A stretch of DNA of 13,991 nucleotides from an uncultured Treponema sp. (GCA_945833725.1 CAMAFU010000024.1:1-13991), one strand, 5' to 3'; positions 1 through 8,225 are shown, counted from the first letter of the stretch. Notes: a model not told the origin generated them from the sequence alone. Numbers and translations are program-made.

Positions 1-2
1 CT

Positions 3-1310
3 TTTACGGAAGAACTGCCGCCTCAACTTCCAGCTGACTTTATGGAGCCGGAAGTTTTTGATGCAACGGAAGACATGATAATTGAAAATGAAAAAAAAGA
101 ATCAGAACAGGAAGTTGAACCTGTACCCGACAGAATAGAAAATCCGTCCATAGAAGAAATTTCCAACAACAATGAATTTTCTCTTACTGTGTCGGAAGAA
201 AACAATGAAAAAAAGAAAGAAACCGTATCCGAAAATACAGACATTAATACACCCGTTTTTTCTACAGAAGAAAATGATGTAATACCGCCGATTGAAAAAA
301 CAGAAGAAACTCCTGCGGCAGAAAACAACTCTGCAGAAACCAACTCTGCCACAGACCAAAATTCTGAATCCGATGATGATTTTAATCAGCCGGCTGCAGA
401 TGAATTAATTAAAACACCAAGCCGCTCCATGACATGCCATCTTAACCAGTACATTGAAGTAGATTACCCTGGCAACGGGTGGATTTTTATTGGAGAAGAC
501 AGTGAAGAGCCTCTTTTTAAATACTTCGGGCGAAAACTGGGCGGCACAAATACAAAATTCACCCTTCGCTCTACAAAAAGCGGAAAAACACAGCTTCATT
601 TCTACAAAAACGATGTTCTTACTTCCAGATACATCGATGACTATCTTGAAGTTGAAGTCCTTGCTGAAAAAGCTTTAACAAACGAAAAACTTCAGGCTCC
701 GCTGTACGCAGATGCTGTTCCTCCAAAACCTGTACGGAAAGCTGTGCAAAATACAGAAGAAGAACATGCTGCCGTTTCTAACAGCGCAAATCTGTCTGAT
801 TCCAAAAAAGAGATTTCTGATTCTCCGAAACTTTCCCCTGAAAATCAGGAAAATAACGGTAAAAAGGAAATTCTTCCAGACGAAAAAGACATAAAAACAA
901 ACATACAGACTACAGGCGAAAATCTGGAAGCAACAGAAAAAGAAACTCCTGCCACAAAAAGCAATTCTGAAAATTTTTCTTTCCAGGAAAACAATTCACC
1001 TGCAAAAAGTGCGGAAGTAACAGTTCCAACGGCAAAATTACTGGAACAGGCAAAACATTCCCTTAAAGAAAAACAATACGAAAAAGCCCTTACTGAAATT
1101 CAATTATACTTAGACAAGGAAAATACAAAAATTGATGAAGCCCTGTATGTTCAGGGACAGATTCTTGAAGCAGACAGTAAAGTAAGAAACATAAAAAACG
1201 CAATTGACAGTTATGATACAATCATAAAAAAATACCCTGCAAGTCCTTATTGGCAGGATGCAAACAGGAGGAAAGTTTTCCTTACAAGATTCTATGTAAA
1301 CATATATTAA
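3..1310 (+). CDS. TPR-containing envelope protein, 5'-truncated by the window edge
   Basis: The reading frame is open from the first complete codon at base 3, so the gene very probably begins upstream; the ATG at 42 is the first in-window ATG but has no clear ribosome binding site. Counting from that ATG, residues 1-130 are a Glu/Asn/Ser-rich low-complexity region. Residues 130-210 form a compact, probably beta-rich segment (from SRSMTCHLNQY, with YPGNGWIFIG and TLRSTKSGKTQLHFYKN). Residues 220-330 are again low-complexity. Residues 335-420 are helical and TPR-like (LLEQAKHSLKEKQYEKALTE, then SYDTIIKKYPASPYWQDA). The C-terminal pattern resembles BamD/YbgF-type tetratricopeptide repeats, which suggests a periplasmic scaffold. 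Any signal peptide would be outside the window. I recognise the TPR with fair confidence; the specific function is unknown. Confidence 0.75.
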   Translation, partial: FTEELPPQLPADFMEPEVFDATEDMIIENEKKESEQEVEPVPDRIENPSIEEISNNNEFSLTVSEENNEKKKETVSENTDINTPVFSTEENDVIPPIEKTEETPAAENNSAETNSATDQNSESDDDFNQPAADELIKTPSRSMTCHLNQYIEVDYPGNGWIFIGEDSEEPLFKYFGRKLGGTNTKFTLRSTKSGKTQLHFYKNDVLTSRYIDDYLEVEVLAEKALTNEKLQAPLYADAVPPKPVRKAVQNTEEEHAAVSNSANLSDSKKEISDSPKLSPENQENNGKKEILPDEKDIKTNIQTTGENLEATEKETPATKSNSENFSFQENNSPAKSAEVTVPTAKLLEQAKHSLKEKQYEKALTEIQLYLDKENTKIDEALYVQGQILEADSKVRNIKNAIDSYDTIIKKYPASPYWQDANRRKVFLTRFYVNIY

Positions 1311-1332
1311 AATAATTTGACCTTTATAAGAT

Positions 1333-1464
1333 GCGGCATAGGATTGTAGCGGTGCCGAAGGCAAACAGAAGCGAAGCTTCTGGTCGAAGGCGAAAGCCGT
1401 AGCCGCGGAAAGCCTGTTTTTTGATTGGTGAGCCTGCCGAACCAAGCAAAAAGCCGCCCAAATT
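1333..1464 (+). repeat. Structured intergenic element, copy A
   Basis: This element fills most of the 182-base gap between the TPR gene and the SIMPL lipoprotein. It begins GCGGC (1333-1337) and ends GCCGC (1453-1457) followed by CCAAATTA, so its ends can pair. Near the 3' end TTTTTGATTGGT (1418-1429) pairs with ACCAAGCAAAAA (1441-1452), with one mismatch, around an 11-base loop. Inside are small GAA-loop hairpins: TGCC-GAA-GGCA (1353-1363), AGAAGC-GAA-GCTTCT (1367-1381) and GGC-GAAA-GCC (1389-1398). A related copy lies at 11351-11502 on the other strand. Shared blocks include ATGCGG, AGGATTGTA, GCGGAA, AAAGCCTG, and a nearly identical 3' end, GCAAAAAnCCGCCCAAATTA. It sits immediately upstream of the next gene's ribosome binding site. 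Confidence 0.75.
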
Positions 1465-1492
1465 ACTCACACTTTTTTTATAGGAGATTTTT

Positions 1493-2218
1493 ATGAAACG
1501 ATTTTTTAAATTAAGCATTACACTTGCTGTTTTTTCTTTTTTTCTTACTGGATGTACAATTAAAACTATGGAAAACAACAGGAGGACTGTTTCTGTAAGC
1601 GGGGCCGGGACTGTTGAAGTTGAAGCAGATAATGCTACTGTTACCCTTGCTGTAATTACCCGTTCAAAAGATGTTTCTGTTGCTGCCGATGAAAATGCGT
1701 CTAAAATGACAAAAGTGCAGGACGCAATTACTCTTTTGGGGATTCCTTCGGAAAACATTACTACAGAAGGATATACTGTTTATCAGGAACATAACTATTC
1801 CAACGGCAAAAACATTCCCGGCGACTATAATGTAACAAACAGAATAAAAATTTTTGTAAAAGATTTGTCCCTTGTAAGCAAAGTTATAGATACATCTTTA
1901 AAAAACGGTGCCAACGAGCTTCAATCCTGCCAGTACGGCATTTCCAACAAAGACATGTATGTTAAGCAGGCAAGAATTCTTGCAGTTCAAAATGCTCAGG
2001 AAGCCGCCAGCCTTATTGCAGGTACAGGAGGCGCTGTTTTAGGAAAAATTCTTACGGTTACAGAACATAAAAACAGTTTTTCGGGAAGAAATTTTGCCAT
2101 GAAAAGTGCCGCCGCTAACGATGAAATTGTTTTAGAATCAGCAGCTGCCTCTACTCCCATTAATGCTGGAAAAACTTCAATTACAATAAATGTGGATGCA
2201 ACATTTGAATTGAAATAA
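1493..2218 (+). CDS. SIMPL-domain (DUF541) lipoprotein
   Basis: This 241-residue protein starts with a lipoprotein signal peptide: MKRFF, a hydrophobic stretch, then the lipobox FLTGC with the lipidated cysteine at residue 21. The mature part from about residue 32 is typical of the SIMPL/DUF541 family: VSVSGAGTVEVEADNATV followed by alternating strands and helices, a central LGIPSENITTEGYTVYQEH region, NRIKIFVKDL, and the terminal beta-strand ITINVDATFEL. Family members such as BP26 and YggE are periplasmic or outer-membrane-associated proteins of poorly defined, sometimes stress-related function. The start is well supported: AGGAG at 1482-1486 lies 6 bases before the ATG. It follows the structured element at 1333-1464 and precedes serS in the same direction. 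Family assignment is fairly sure; role is unknown. Confidence 0.85.
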   Translation: MKRFFKLSITLAVFSFFLTGCTIKTMENNRRTVSVSGAGTVEVEADNATVTLAVITRSKDVSVAADENASKMTKVQDAITLLGIPSENITTEGYTVYQEHNYSNGKNIPGDYNVTNRIKIFVKDLSLVSKVIDTSLKNGANELQSCQYGISNKDMYVKQARILAVQNAQEAASLIAGTGGAVLGKILTVTEHKNSFSGRNFAMKSAAANDEIVLESAAASTPINAGKTSITINVDATFELK

Positions 2219-2232
2219 AAAATGCAAATGAG

Positions 2233-2279
2233 TAAAATTAACGGTAATTTTATTGATTTTGTACGGTAAATTTTATTAT
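2233..2279 (+). repeat. AT-rich hairpin and short direct repeat upstream of serS
   Basis: TAAAATTA (2233-2240) and TAATTTTA (2245-2252) form a perfect 8-bp stem with loop ACGG. The right part of this hairpin, ACGGTAATTTTATT (2241-2254), is repeated with one extra A at 2265-2279. Both lie in the 76-base gap before serS. The stem is all A/T, so it is weak as a terminator and lacks a GC core. It may be simple AT-rich leader sequence. Confidence 0.35.
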
Positions 2280-2294
2280 CAGGAGAAAATTAAA

Positions 2295-3623
2295 ATGCTG
2301 GACTTAAAATTTGTTAAAGACAATCTGGATGCTGTTAAAAAAAATATTGAGAACAGAAATATGTCAGCAGATGCCGATCTTGTTGTTTCACTCTACGATA
2401 AAAGAACTTCTTTAACCACTAAACTTCAGAATCTTCAGCAGAAGCGAAATGAAAATGCTGCAAACATGAAGCAAAAACTGGATGCCGAAACAAGGCAGAA
2501 ATTTATTGAAGAAGGAAAGAAAATCAAGGAAGAAGTTTCTGTTTGCGAAAATGAACTTTCCGACATAGAAGAAAAGCTTGACACAGCTGCAAGACAGCTT
2601 CCAAACATGTGTCATCCAGAAACTCCTATTGGCAAACTTGATACAGAAAATCTTGAAGTAAAAAAAGTCGGAACTCCAAGAAAATTTGCCTTTAAACCTA
2701 AAAGCCATGTAGAGTTGGGAGAATCCCTCGACCTTATTGATTTTGAACGGGGCACTAAAGTTTCTGGGGCAAAATTTTACTATCTTAAAAATGAGGCCGT
2801 TTTTCTTGAACAGGCTTTAATAATGTACGCCTTAAATATTCTTAGAAAACACGGATTTACAACTTTCATTACACCAGATGTAGCAAAGGAAGAAGTTTTA
2901 AAAGGCATTGGTTTTAATCCCCGTGGCAATGAATCTAATGTATACTCTATCGAAGAAGAAGGCACTTGTCTTGTAGCAACTGCTGAAATTACACTGGGTG
3001 GATATCATTCCAACGAGATTCTTGAAAAATCAGCCCTTCCTCTTATGTACTGCGGACTTTCCCATTGTTTCAGAAGGGAAGCTGGTGCTGCCGGTCAATT
3101 TTCTAAGGGGCTTTACCGCGTTCATCAGTTCGATAAGGTTGAAATGTTTGTTTACTGCCTTCCAGAACAGTCTGATGAACTTCATGAAAAACTCCGCTTA
3201 ATCGAAGAAGAAATTTTTACAGGTTTGGGACTTCCTTTCCATGTAGTAGATACATGTACTGGTGATTTAGGTGCCCCTGCCTACAGAAAATGGGATTTGG
3301 AAGCATGGATGCCAAGCCGTGCCACAGAAGACAAACCTGATGGTGATTACGGTGAAGTTACATCAACTTCAAACTGTACAGATTTCCAGGCTCGCCGGTT
3401 AAATGTAAAATACCATGACGATGACGGAAAAAACAAATATGTTCACATGCTGAATGGAACGGCCATTGCTGTAGGAAGAGCCATGCTTGCCATAATGGAA
3501 AATTACCAGAACGAAGACGGTTCAATTACAATTCCAGAAGTTTTGGTACCTTTCTGCGGATTCGATACAATCGGACCAAAAACACAGAAAAAAGACCCTG
3601 TTTATCATCAATCAAAAAAATAA
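2295..3623 (+). CDS. serS: Seryl-tRNA synthetase
   Basis: This enzyme charges tRNA-Ser (and tRNA-Sec) with serine using ATP in the cytoplasm. The 442-residue length fits the bacterial family (about 420-430) with a slightly longer tail. The N-terminal MLDLKFVKDNLDAVKKN and the coiled-coil arm (about residues 25-105) are typical. Class II motifs are visible: the serine-binding TAE (about 229-231), motif 2 FRREAG (259-264), the SerRS signature TSTSNCTDFQARR (356-368), and motif 3 LNGTAIAVGRAMLAI (386-400). The frame extends upstream to a TTG at 2253, but the ATG at 2295 is chosen because AGGAG (2281-2285) is 9 bases before it and the protein then begins exactly like other SerRS proteins. Identification is secure. 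Confidence 0.97.
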   Translation: MLDLKFVKDNLDAVKKNIENRNMSADADLVVSLYDKRTSLTTKLQNLQQKRNENAANMKQKLDAETRQKFIEEGKKIKEEVSVCENELSDIEEKLDTAARQLPNMCHPETPIGKLDTENLEVKKVGTPRKFAFKPKSHVELGESLDLIDFERGTKVSGAKFYYLKNEAVFLEQALIMYALNILRKHGFTTFITPDVAKEEVLKGIGFNPRGNESNVYSIEEEGTCLVATAEITLGGYHSNEILEKSALPLMYCGLSHCFRREAGAAGQFSKGLYRVHQFDKVEMFVYCLPEQSDELHEKLRLIEEEIFTGLGLPFHVVDTCTGDLGAPAYRKWDLEAWMPSRATEDKPDGDYGEVTSTSNCTDFQARRLNVKYHDDDGKNKYVHMLNGTAIAVGRAMLAIMENYQNEDGSITIPEVLVPFCGFDTIGPKTQKKDPVYHQSKK

Positions 3624-3638
3624 ACATTTCCCCTAATA

Positions 3639-3681
3639 TGCAGATAAGATGCGGAATTCTAATTTTGGCATCTTGTCTGCA
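3639..3681 (+). other. 14-bp hairpin between serS and the AI-2E family gene
   Basis: TGCAGATAAGATGC (3639-3652) pairs with GCATCTTGTCTGCA (3668-3681) over 14 positions with a single U-G wobble, around a 15-base loop. No T-tract follows on either strand, so it does not look like a standard intrinsic terminator. It could stabilise the serS 3' end, be an RNase processing site, or influence the gene starting at 3714. Confidence 0.6.
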
Positions 3682-3713
3682 AGAATACAGTCGGAATTTT
3701 TAAGGTAAAAAAA

Positions 3714-4760
3714 ATGAATGAACAAAACCAGACAAAACCAGTTTTTTTTCTTCTGCTTTTTTTATGTCTCTGTGTTGGTCTTCAGATTTTAAAAACAGCT
3801 TCCAGCGTAATTATTCCCATTACCGTTGCAATTTTATTTTCCTTTGCTTTTCTTCCTCCTGTAAAATTTTTTAAAAATAAATTGCATATTCCATGGGCTG
3901 CAGGAATTTTTCTGGTTTACTCAATTTTTTTTACTGTTTTTTTAATGATGGGAAATATTGTTTTTTCTGGAATAGGTCATATAATTCAGATTTTACCAAA
4001 ATACGAAGAAAGGCTTATGAATATTCTGGTATTAATCTGTTCCCAGTTGAACATACCGATAAATGAGCAGGAAGGACTTTTTTCTAATCTTTTGGGACTT
4101 TCGCCTATAAGAAAATTTTTAAGTTCTTCCGCCCTATCCTTTTCAACAACTCTGTACGACTTTTTAAAAAGTTTTTTTGTGTCTGTTCTTTTTTCAGTTT
4201 TCCTTATTGTTGAATTCAACAAAACAAAAGGAAAATTAGACAAAGCCTTAAACATAGAAACAAAAGACAAGGTAACAAAAGCAATAAACCGCATAATAAC
4301 AGATGTTTCCCGCTATATTTCAATTAAATTTGTAAGTTCCCTTATTACAGGAATATGCGTATGGGGCATTTGTGCCGTTCTTTCTCTGGACTTTGCCCCC
4401 GTTTTTGGTTTTATCGCTTTTCTTGCAAATTTCATACCTACATTCGGTTCAATAGTATCGTGCATCCTTACCATTCTTTTTGCCATTGCAAATTTTTATC
4501 CTTCAATCTGGCAAGTTGCAGTTATTTCCATCACAATTATTTCTGTTAACTTTTTAATCGGAAATATTCTGGAACCTAAAATTCTTGGGGAAAATCTGGA
4601 TCTTTCTCCATTTATTATTCTTGTAAGTTTAACTGTGTGGGGCTGGATTTGGGGACCTGTAGGAATGATTCTTTCCGTTCCTCTTATGGTAACAGTCAAA
4701 ATTGTATGCGAAAACATACCTTTTCTAAAACCTGTCGCAATTTTTATAGGAAACAAGTAG
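3714..4760 (+). CDS. AI-2E family transporter (PF01594-like membrane protein)
   Basis: This 348-residue, strongly hydrophobic protein has two membrane segments near the N-terminus (about residues 10-50), another at about 60-85, a polar stretch (about 90-145), then a membrane segment (about 146-170) and several C-terminal helices. The family fingerprint is the C-terminal ILEPKILGENLDLSPF then TVWGWIWGPVGMILSVP, a known conserved region of AI-2E/YdgG-type proteins. The family includes TqsA (AI-2 export) and Na+/H+ antiporter-like members, so the substrate cannot be named. The start is supported by AAGG at 3702-3705, 8 bases before ATG. Its stop lies 10 bases from the stop of a convergent gene; no strong terminator is seen between, only a T-rich run after the stop. 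Confidence 0.85.
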   Translation: MNEQNQTKPVFFLLLFLCLCVGLQILKTASSVIIPITVAILFSFAFLPPVKFFKNKLHIPWAAGIFLVYSIFFTVFLMMGNIVFSGIGHIIQILPKYEERLMNILVLICSQLNIPINEQEGLFSNLLGLSPIRKFLSSSALSFSTTLYDFLKSFFVSVLFSVFLIVEFNKTKGKLDKALNIETKDKVTKAINRIITDVSRYISIKFVSSLITGICVWGICAVLSLDFAPVFGFIAFLANFIPTFGSIVSCILTILFAIANFYPSIWQVAVISITIISVNFLIGNILEPKILGENLDLSPFIILVSLTVWGWIWGPVGMILSVPLMVTVKIVCENIPFLKPVAIFIGNK

Positions 4761-4770
4761 CTTTATATTT

Positions 4771-5763
4771 TTATTTTTGAGAAGGAAATTTATCTTCCAG
4801 AAATCTGGAATCTTCTTCCTGAATTGAAGTAAAGCGGCCAACGGAAACTGCCTTAGTTTTTTCTTCATCGTAAAAAATACTGTCAATTTTAAAATTTAAA
4901 TATACAATCCGTTCCTTTATAGGCCCGGAAAAAATAGGAAAAGACAAAAGCAGACCGTATTCCGTTTCTTCCTGAAAAATTGTCCTGAAAAAATTACTTT
5001 TAACTTCCGGGGAAAAATCCGCCATTTCTTCACCAAAAACAATGCGGTGGGTATCAATATATAAAATTGAAGGGGGAAAAACTTTCTGCATATTTGATGA
5101 TTTTTTTTGAGACTTTTCCCCGGCAAGAAAACGGCTTACAGTAATAAGGTGGACTCCGTTTCCAATAAGCCCGTCTCCGCCTTCTTTGGATCGGATTTGT
5201 GCAATAATTTTTTGAAGGCAGTCTTTTGTTTTAAGCTGATATTTTTCCTGAACATCTTTCCATTTGGGAATTTGAAAAAGAGGATAATTTTCAAGGAAAG
5301 AACATTTTACCTGAGATTTTTCTTTTGCGGAGTCTGCCTGAAGATAAATAACGGCAGAAAAATCACCTTCAGCATTTATTTCTTCTTCCTGAATTTTTTT
5401 TATGGAATGCGGAATAACAAGTGCCAGCGAACCGGAAGAAGTCTGTTTCATTTGAGTTTCAAAATAAAGCCCCAGCTTGTTAAAATAAAACTGAACCTTT
5501 ACATTTTTGCCAGAAAAAGCCTTAACAGAATCTTTTGGATTTTCAAGTAAAATTATGCCCTGTTTTAAAACCGTAATGTCTTTTGCCTGCAATGCTACAG
5601 GAAAAACAGCAGAAAAAGCAGGAGATTTTTTTTTCTGTGTAAAATCATCTTTTTCCGAATCTGTTTTATTTTGAACAGGCGTAACAGTCAGCGGAACATT
5701 TCCGTCCACAAGATACTGAAGGACAAGTTGAATTTCAATTCCCGTAAGTTCATTAGAATTCAT
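4771..5763 (-). CDS. Unrecognised protein, possibly PilZ/YcgR-like
   Basis: This 330-residue soluble protein has no signal peptide or membrane segment and is not firmly recognised. The N-terminus (MNSNELTGIEIQLVLQYLVD) is helical. Residues about 55-140 look like a beta-barrel, with SGKNVKVQFYFNKLGLYFET and LALVIPHSIKKI reminiscent of the N-terminal domain of YcgR/PlzA-type c-di-GMP receptors. The C-terminal ending (GRFTSIQEEDSRFLEDKF) resembles the tail of PilZ domains. However, I see neither the RxxxR nor the [D/N]xSxxG c-di-GMP-binding motif, so this is only a structural hint. The start is good: GGAGG precedes the ATG by a few bases. The gene overlaps the 3' end of the upstream lipoprotein gene by 11 bases, suggesting translational coupling. 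Confidence 0.75.
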   Translation of the reverse strand: MNSNELTGIEIQLVLQYLVDGNVPLTVTPVQNKTDSEKDDFTQKKKSPAFSAVFPVALQAKDITVLKQGIILLENPKDSVKAFSGKNVKVQFYFNKLGLYFETQMKQTSSGSLALVIPHSIKKIQEEEINAEGDFSAVIYLQADSAKEKSQVKCSFLENYPLFQIPKWKDVQEKYQLKTKDCLQKIIAQIRSKEGGDGLIGNGVHLITVSRFLAGEKSQKKSSNMQKVFPPSILYIDTHRIVFGEEMADFSPEVKSNFFRTIFQEETEYGLLLSFPIFSGPIKERIVYLNFKIDSIFYDEEKTKAVSVGRFTSIQEEDSRFLEDKFPSQK

Positions 5764-6499
5764 TTTTTCCTCCAGCGTTTAAAATTTCAATCTGATTAAT
5801 TTTCCAGTTTTCATTAAAAACACAAAAATAGAGAAGAACATCTACATAGTTTTTTTTCTCGGTTATAAGCCGGACAGGAAGTTCTGCCTGAATATCAGAT
5901 TCCTCTCCGTGGCCAAAAATAAATTCCGCAAAAAGAGGCGGCAGTTTTTTTTCTTTCAGATTATTTTCCTCTGAAAGATTTTCCGCATTTTCTAAGTTTT
6001 CTGCATTTTCAGACCCCGGATTGTTTTTTTCAGGAAAAGGCTCATCAAAACACTGAATCCATAAATTCTTTAAATCAAGAAGAAAAAGAGAAAGTTCATA
6101 AATTGATGAAGAAATAAAATACCCGTCAAGTTTTTCAGAAGATGACAGGGAACGGCAAAAATTCAAAGCAACATCCCTTACCTGTTCAGATACACTGTTC
6201 TCATCAACAAGGGAAAATCCTTCAAGATATGGATAAACAGGCGGAAGATTTTTTGCAAAAGAACTGGAATTTATTATTGCGGGAGTAAGGGCTATATTTT
6301 TTGAAACAGATTGAACAGAGGAAATATCCTGATTAAGTCTGTCTTTTTCGATAGGGGAAGTCCATAATTTTTCATCGAATTTTCCTTGAACAGTCTGTTT
6401 TAAAGTAACATTTTCTGCATTGTCGGAAGATTTATCATGGACATTGCAGGAGAACATAAAAAACGAGGCTAAAATGAATATAAAGCGGATATTTTTCAT
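5753..6499 (-). CDS. Small lipoprotein of unknown function
   Basis: This 248-residue protein begins MKNIRFIFILASFFMFSC, a lipoprotein signal peptide with the likely lipidated cysteine at residue 18. The lipobox (MFSC) is looser than the enteric consensus but acceptable for spirochaetes. The frame extends upstream to 6571, which would overlap ade and hide the signal sequence, so the ATG at 6499 is preferred even though no good Shine-Dalgarno precedes it. The C-terminal 60 residues (AEFIFGHGEESDIQAELPVR to FNENWKINQIEIL) look like an alpha/beta NTF2-like or DUF4878-like fold, but this is uncertain. A short Asn/Glu-rich repeat (ENAENL twice) lies mid-protein. It starts 25 bases after ade and overlaps the next gene by 11 bases. 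Function is unknown. Confidence 0.75.
   Translation of the reverse strand: MKNIRFIFILASFFMFSCNVHDKSSDNAENVTLKQTVQGKFDEKLWTSPIEKDRLNQDISSVQSVSKNIALTPAIINSSSFAKNLPPVYPYLEGFSLVDENSVSEQVRDVALNFCRSLSSSEKLDGYFISSSIYELSLFLLDLKNLWIQCFDEPFPEKNNPGSENAENLENAENLSEENNLKEKKLPPLFAEFIFGHGEESDIQAELPVRLITEKKNYVDVLLYFCVFNENWKINQIEILNAGGKNEF
5975..6010 (-). repeat. Two tandem 18-bp units inside the lipoprotein gene
   Basis: Two imperfect 18-bp copies, GAAAATGCAGAAAACTTA (6010-5993) and GAAAATGCGGAAAATCTT (5992-5975), encode ENAENL twice. They lie in a polar linker between the two halves of the lipoprotein, so the copy number could vary between strains without breaking the frame. Confidence 0.8.
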
Positions 6500-6524
6500 C
6501 CCGTAAAGTTTAACACAATTTCCG

Positions 6525-8225
6525 TTAATTTTGAACAAAAAGACTGACCAGCTTCTGACTATCAACATCAATTAATCCGTGAACAGTCATTTTTATATGG
6601 GGAATAACAGGCAAACTTATAAAAGCCATGTTCATAAATGGTTCCAGTTCTTTCGGCACACCAGATTCATAAAGTTTTTTTCTAAGTTTTTCATTTAAAA
6701 CAGCAGTTTCAGAAGCAGATTTTCCGCTCATTAAACCGGCAACAGGCAGCGGCAGAGTTTCCACAACTTTTCCGTCGCAGGCATAAATCAGACCACCGCC
6801 AATTCTTATAGCTTCGTTTGCAGCTACGGCCATGTCTTCTTCGTTTGTACCGGCAACTATTAAATTGTGGCTGTCGTGGGATACAGTTGATGCCAATGCA
6901 CCTTTTTTTAAATTCATTCCGTGAATAAATCCAAGACCTTTGTGCCCAGTATTATGATGACGCTCAATTACGGCAATTTTCAAAACATCATTTTTTAAGT
7001 CAATTCCGTTGTTTGAAGAAAAATCAAGTTCCATAATTTGTTCTTCTGTAAGAAGCTGACCTTTTATTACTTTTATTACGCGGCATTTTGACTTTACCTG
7101 TTCACTTTCAATCATAAAATCTTTTTTTGAAACATTTTCAAGATGCACTGTGTCATAAACTTTCTTTACATATTCTGAGTCAACTTCGATTTTAGGAAAG
7201 TTATAAATTTGACCGTTTTTTACGGCAAGTTTACCGTCAACATACACATCCTTAATTTTTACATCAATAAAACTGTCAAAAATAATTAAGTCAGCTTTGT
7301 ATGATGGAGCGATTGCCCCTGTTCCTGCAAGATTAAAGCATTGTGCAGCATTAAAAGATGCCATTTTACAGGCAATAACAGGATTTTTGCCGGAACGGAC
7401 TGCTTTTCGTACAATATTGTCGATGTGTCCCTCAGAAATTAAATCGGCACAATGCCTGTCATCTGTAACAAGACATGCCCGGCTACAATAAGGATGATCA
7501 AAAATAGGCAGCAAAGATTCCAGATTTTTTGCCGAAGTGCCTTCTCTTATCATTATCCAAAGACCTTTTTTTAGTTTTTCCATTGCTTCATCCAGATTTG
7601 AACATTCATGGTCAGAGTTAATACCAGCAGCAATATATTTGTCCAGATCTTTTCCGGCAAGAAGGGGAGCATGCCCATCTACACACAAGCCTCTTTCTTT
7701 TGCATCGCTTATTTTTTTCAGGAGTTTGTTATCGTCTGCAATCACTCCGGGATAATTCATAACTTCAGCAAGTCCTAAAACGCCTTTTTCGCTGTAAAGG
7801 GGCAAAAGGTCTTCCGCTTCAAGAACTGCACCCGATTCATCAAAAGATGTTGCAGGAACGCAGGAAGGAAGCATAACATTTACATGAAAAGGAAGTTTTT
7901 TTGAAACATCAAGCATAAAACGAATACCGTCTGTACCGCAGACATTTGCAATTTCATGAGGATCAGCAATTACTCTGACAGTTCCGTGGGGAAGCACAGC
8001 TTTTGCAAATTCTGGAGGAGTGAGCATTGTACTTTCAATATGGATATGACCATCAATAAACCCTGGTGCTATAACCCGGTCTTCAAGGTCCACAACTTCA
8101 TCGGCACAACTTTCATCAAACTGGCCGACTCCGATTATTCTGTCGTTTTGAATAAGAACATCACCGTTTTCCAGCGATTCGGTAAAAACATTAAGAATTT
8201 TTCCATTTTTAAAAAGCAGACTCAT
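6525..8225 (-). CDS. ade: Adenine deaminase
   Basis: The enzyme converts adenine and water to hypoxanthine and ammonia in the cytoplasm, feeding purine salvage. At 566 residues it matches the amidohydrolase-type Ade/YerA family. Visible metal-site motifs include GFIDGHIHIESTMLTP (His60 and His62), GLAEVMNYPGV (about 151-161), DGHAPLL (about 183-189), SDHE (about 204-207) and VTDDRHCADL. The C-terminal domain has HHNTGHKGLGFIHG and STVSHDSHNLIVAGTN, also typical. The frame opens with three in-frame ATGs; the third, at 8225, is chosen because GGGAGGA (8238-8232) ends 6 bases before it, while the first two overlap or touch that site. The gene is preceded by a 157-base leader with repeats and hairpins, and follows thiC. 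Confidence 0.95.
   Translation of the reverse strand: MSLLFKNGKILNVFTESLENGDVLIQNDRIIGVGQFDESCADEVVDLEDRVIAPGFIDGHIHIESTMLTPPEFAKAVLPHGTVRVIADPHEIANVCGTDGIRFMLDVSKKLPFHVNVMLPSCVPATSFDESGAVLEAEDLLPLYSEKGVLGLAEVMNYPGVIADDNKLLKKISDAKERGLCVDGHAPLLAGKDLDKYIAAGINSDHECSNLDEAMEKLKKGLWIMIREGTSAKNLESLLPIFDHPYCSRACLVTDDRHCADLISEGHIDNIVRKAVRSGKNPVIACKMASFNAAQCFNLAGTGAIAPSYKADLIIFDSFIDVKIKDVYVDGKLAVKNGQIYNFPKIEVDSEYVKKVYDTVHLENVSKKDFMIESEQVKSKCRVIKVIKGQLLTEEQIMELDFSSNNGIDLKNDVLKIAVIERHHNTGHKGLGFIHGMNLKKGALASTVSHDSHNLIVAGTNEEDMAVAANEAIRIGGGLIYACDGKVVETLPLPVAGLMSGKSASETAVLNEKLRKKLYESGVPKELEPFMNMAFISLPVIPHIKMTVHGLIDVDSQKLVSLFVQN

Noticed and set aside
23..352. Minus-strand Ser/Phe-rich frame opposite the TPR gene
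   Set aside because: Its composition is the mirror of the Glu/Asn-rich coding strand, typical of a shadow frame.
1324..1758. 144-residue minus-strand frame across the structured element and the SIMPL gene
   Set aside because: It runs antisense through a well-supported lipoprotein gene and a non-coding repeat, with no domain pattern.
4740..4800. Bidirectional terminator between the convergent genes
   Set aside because: The gap is 10 bases and only a T-rich run and weak stems are present; no GC-rich stem with T-tract could be supported.
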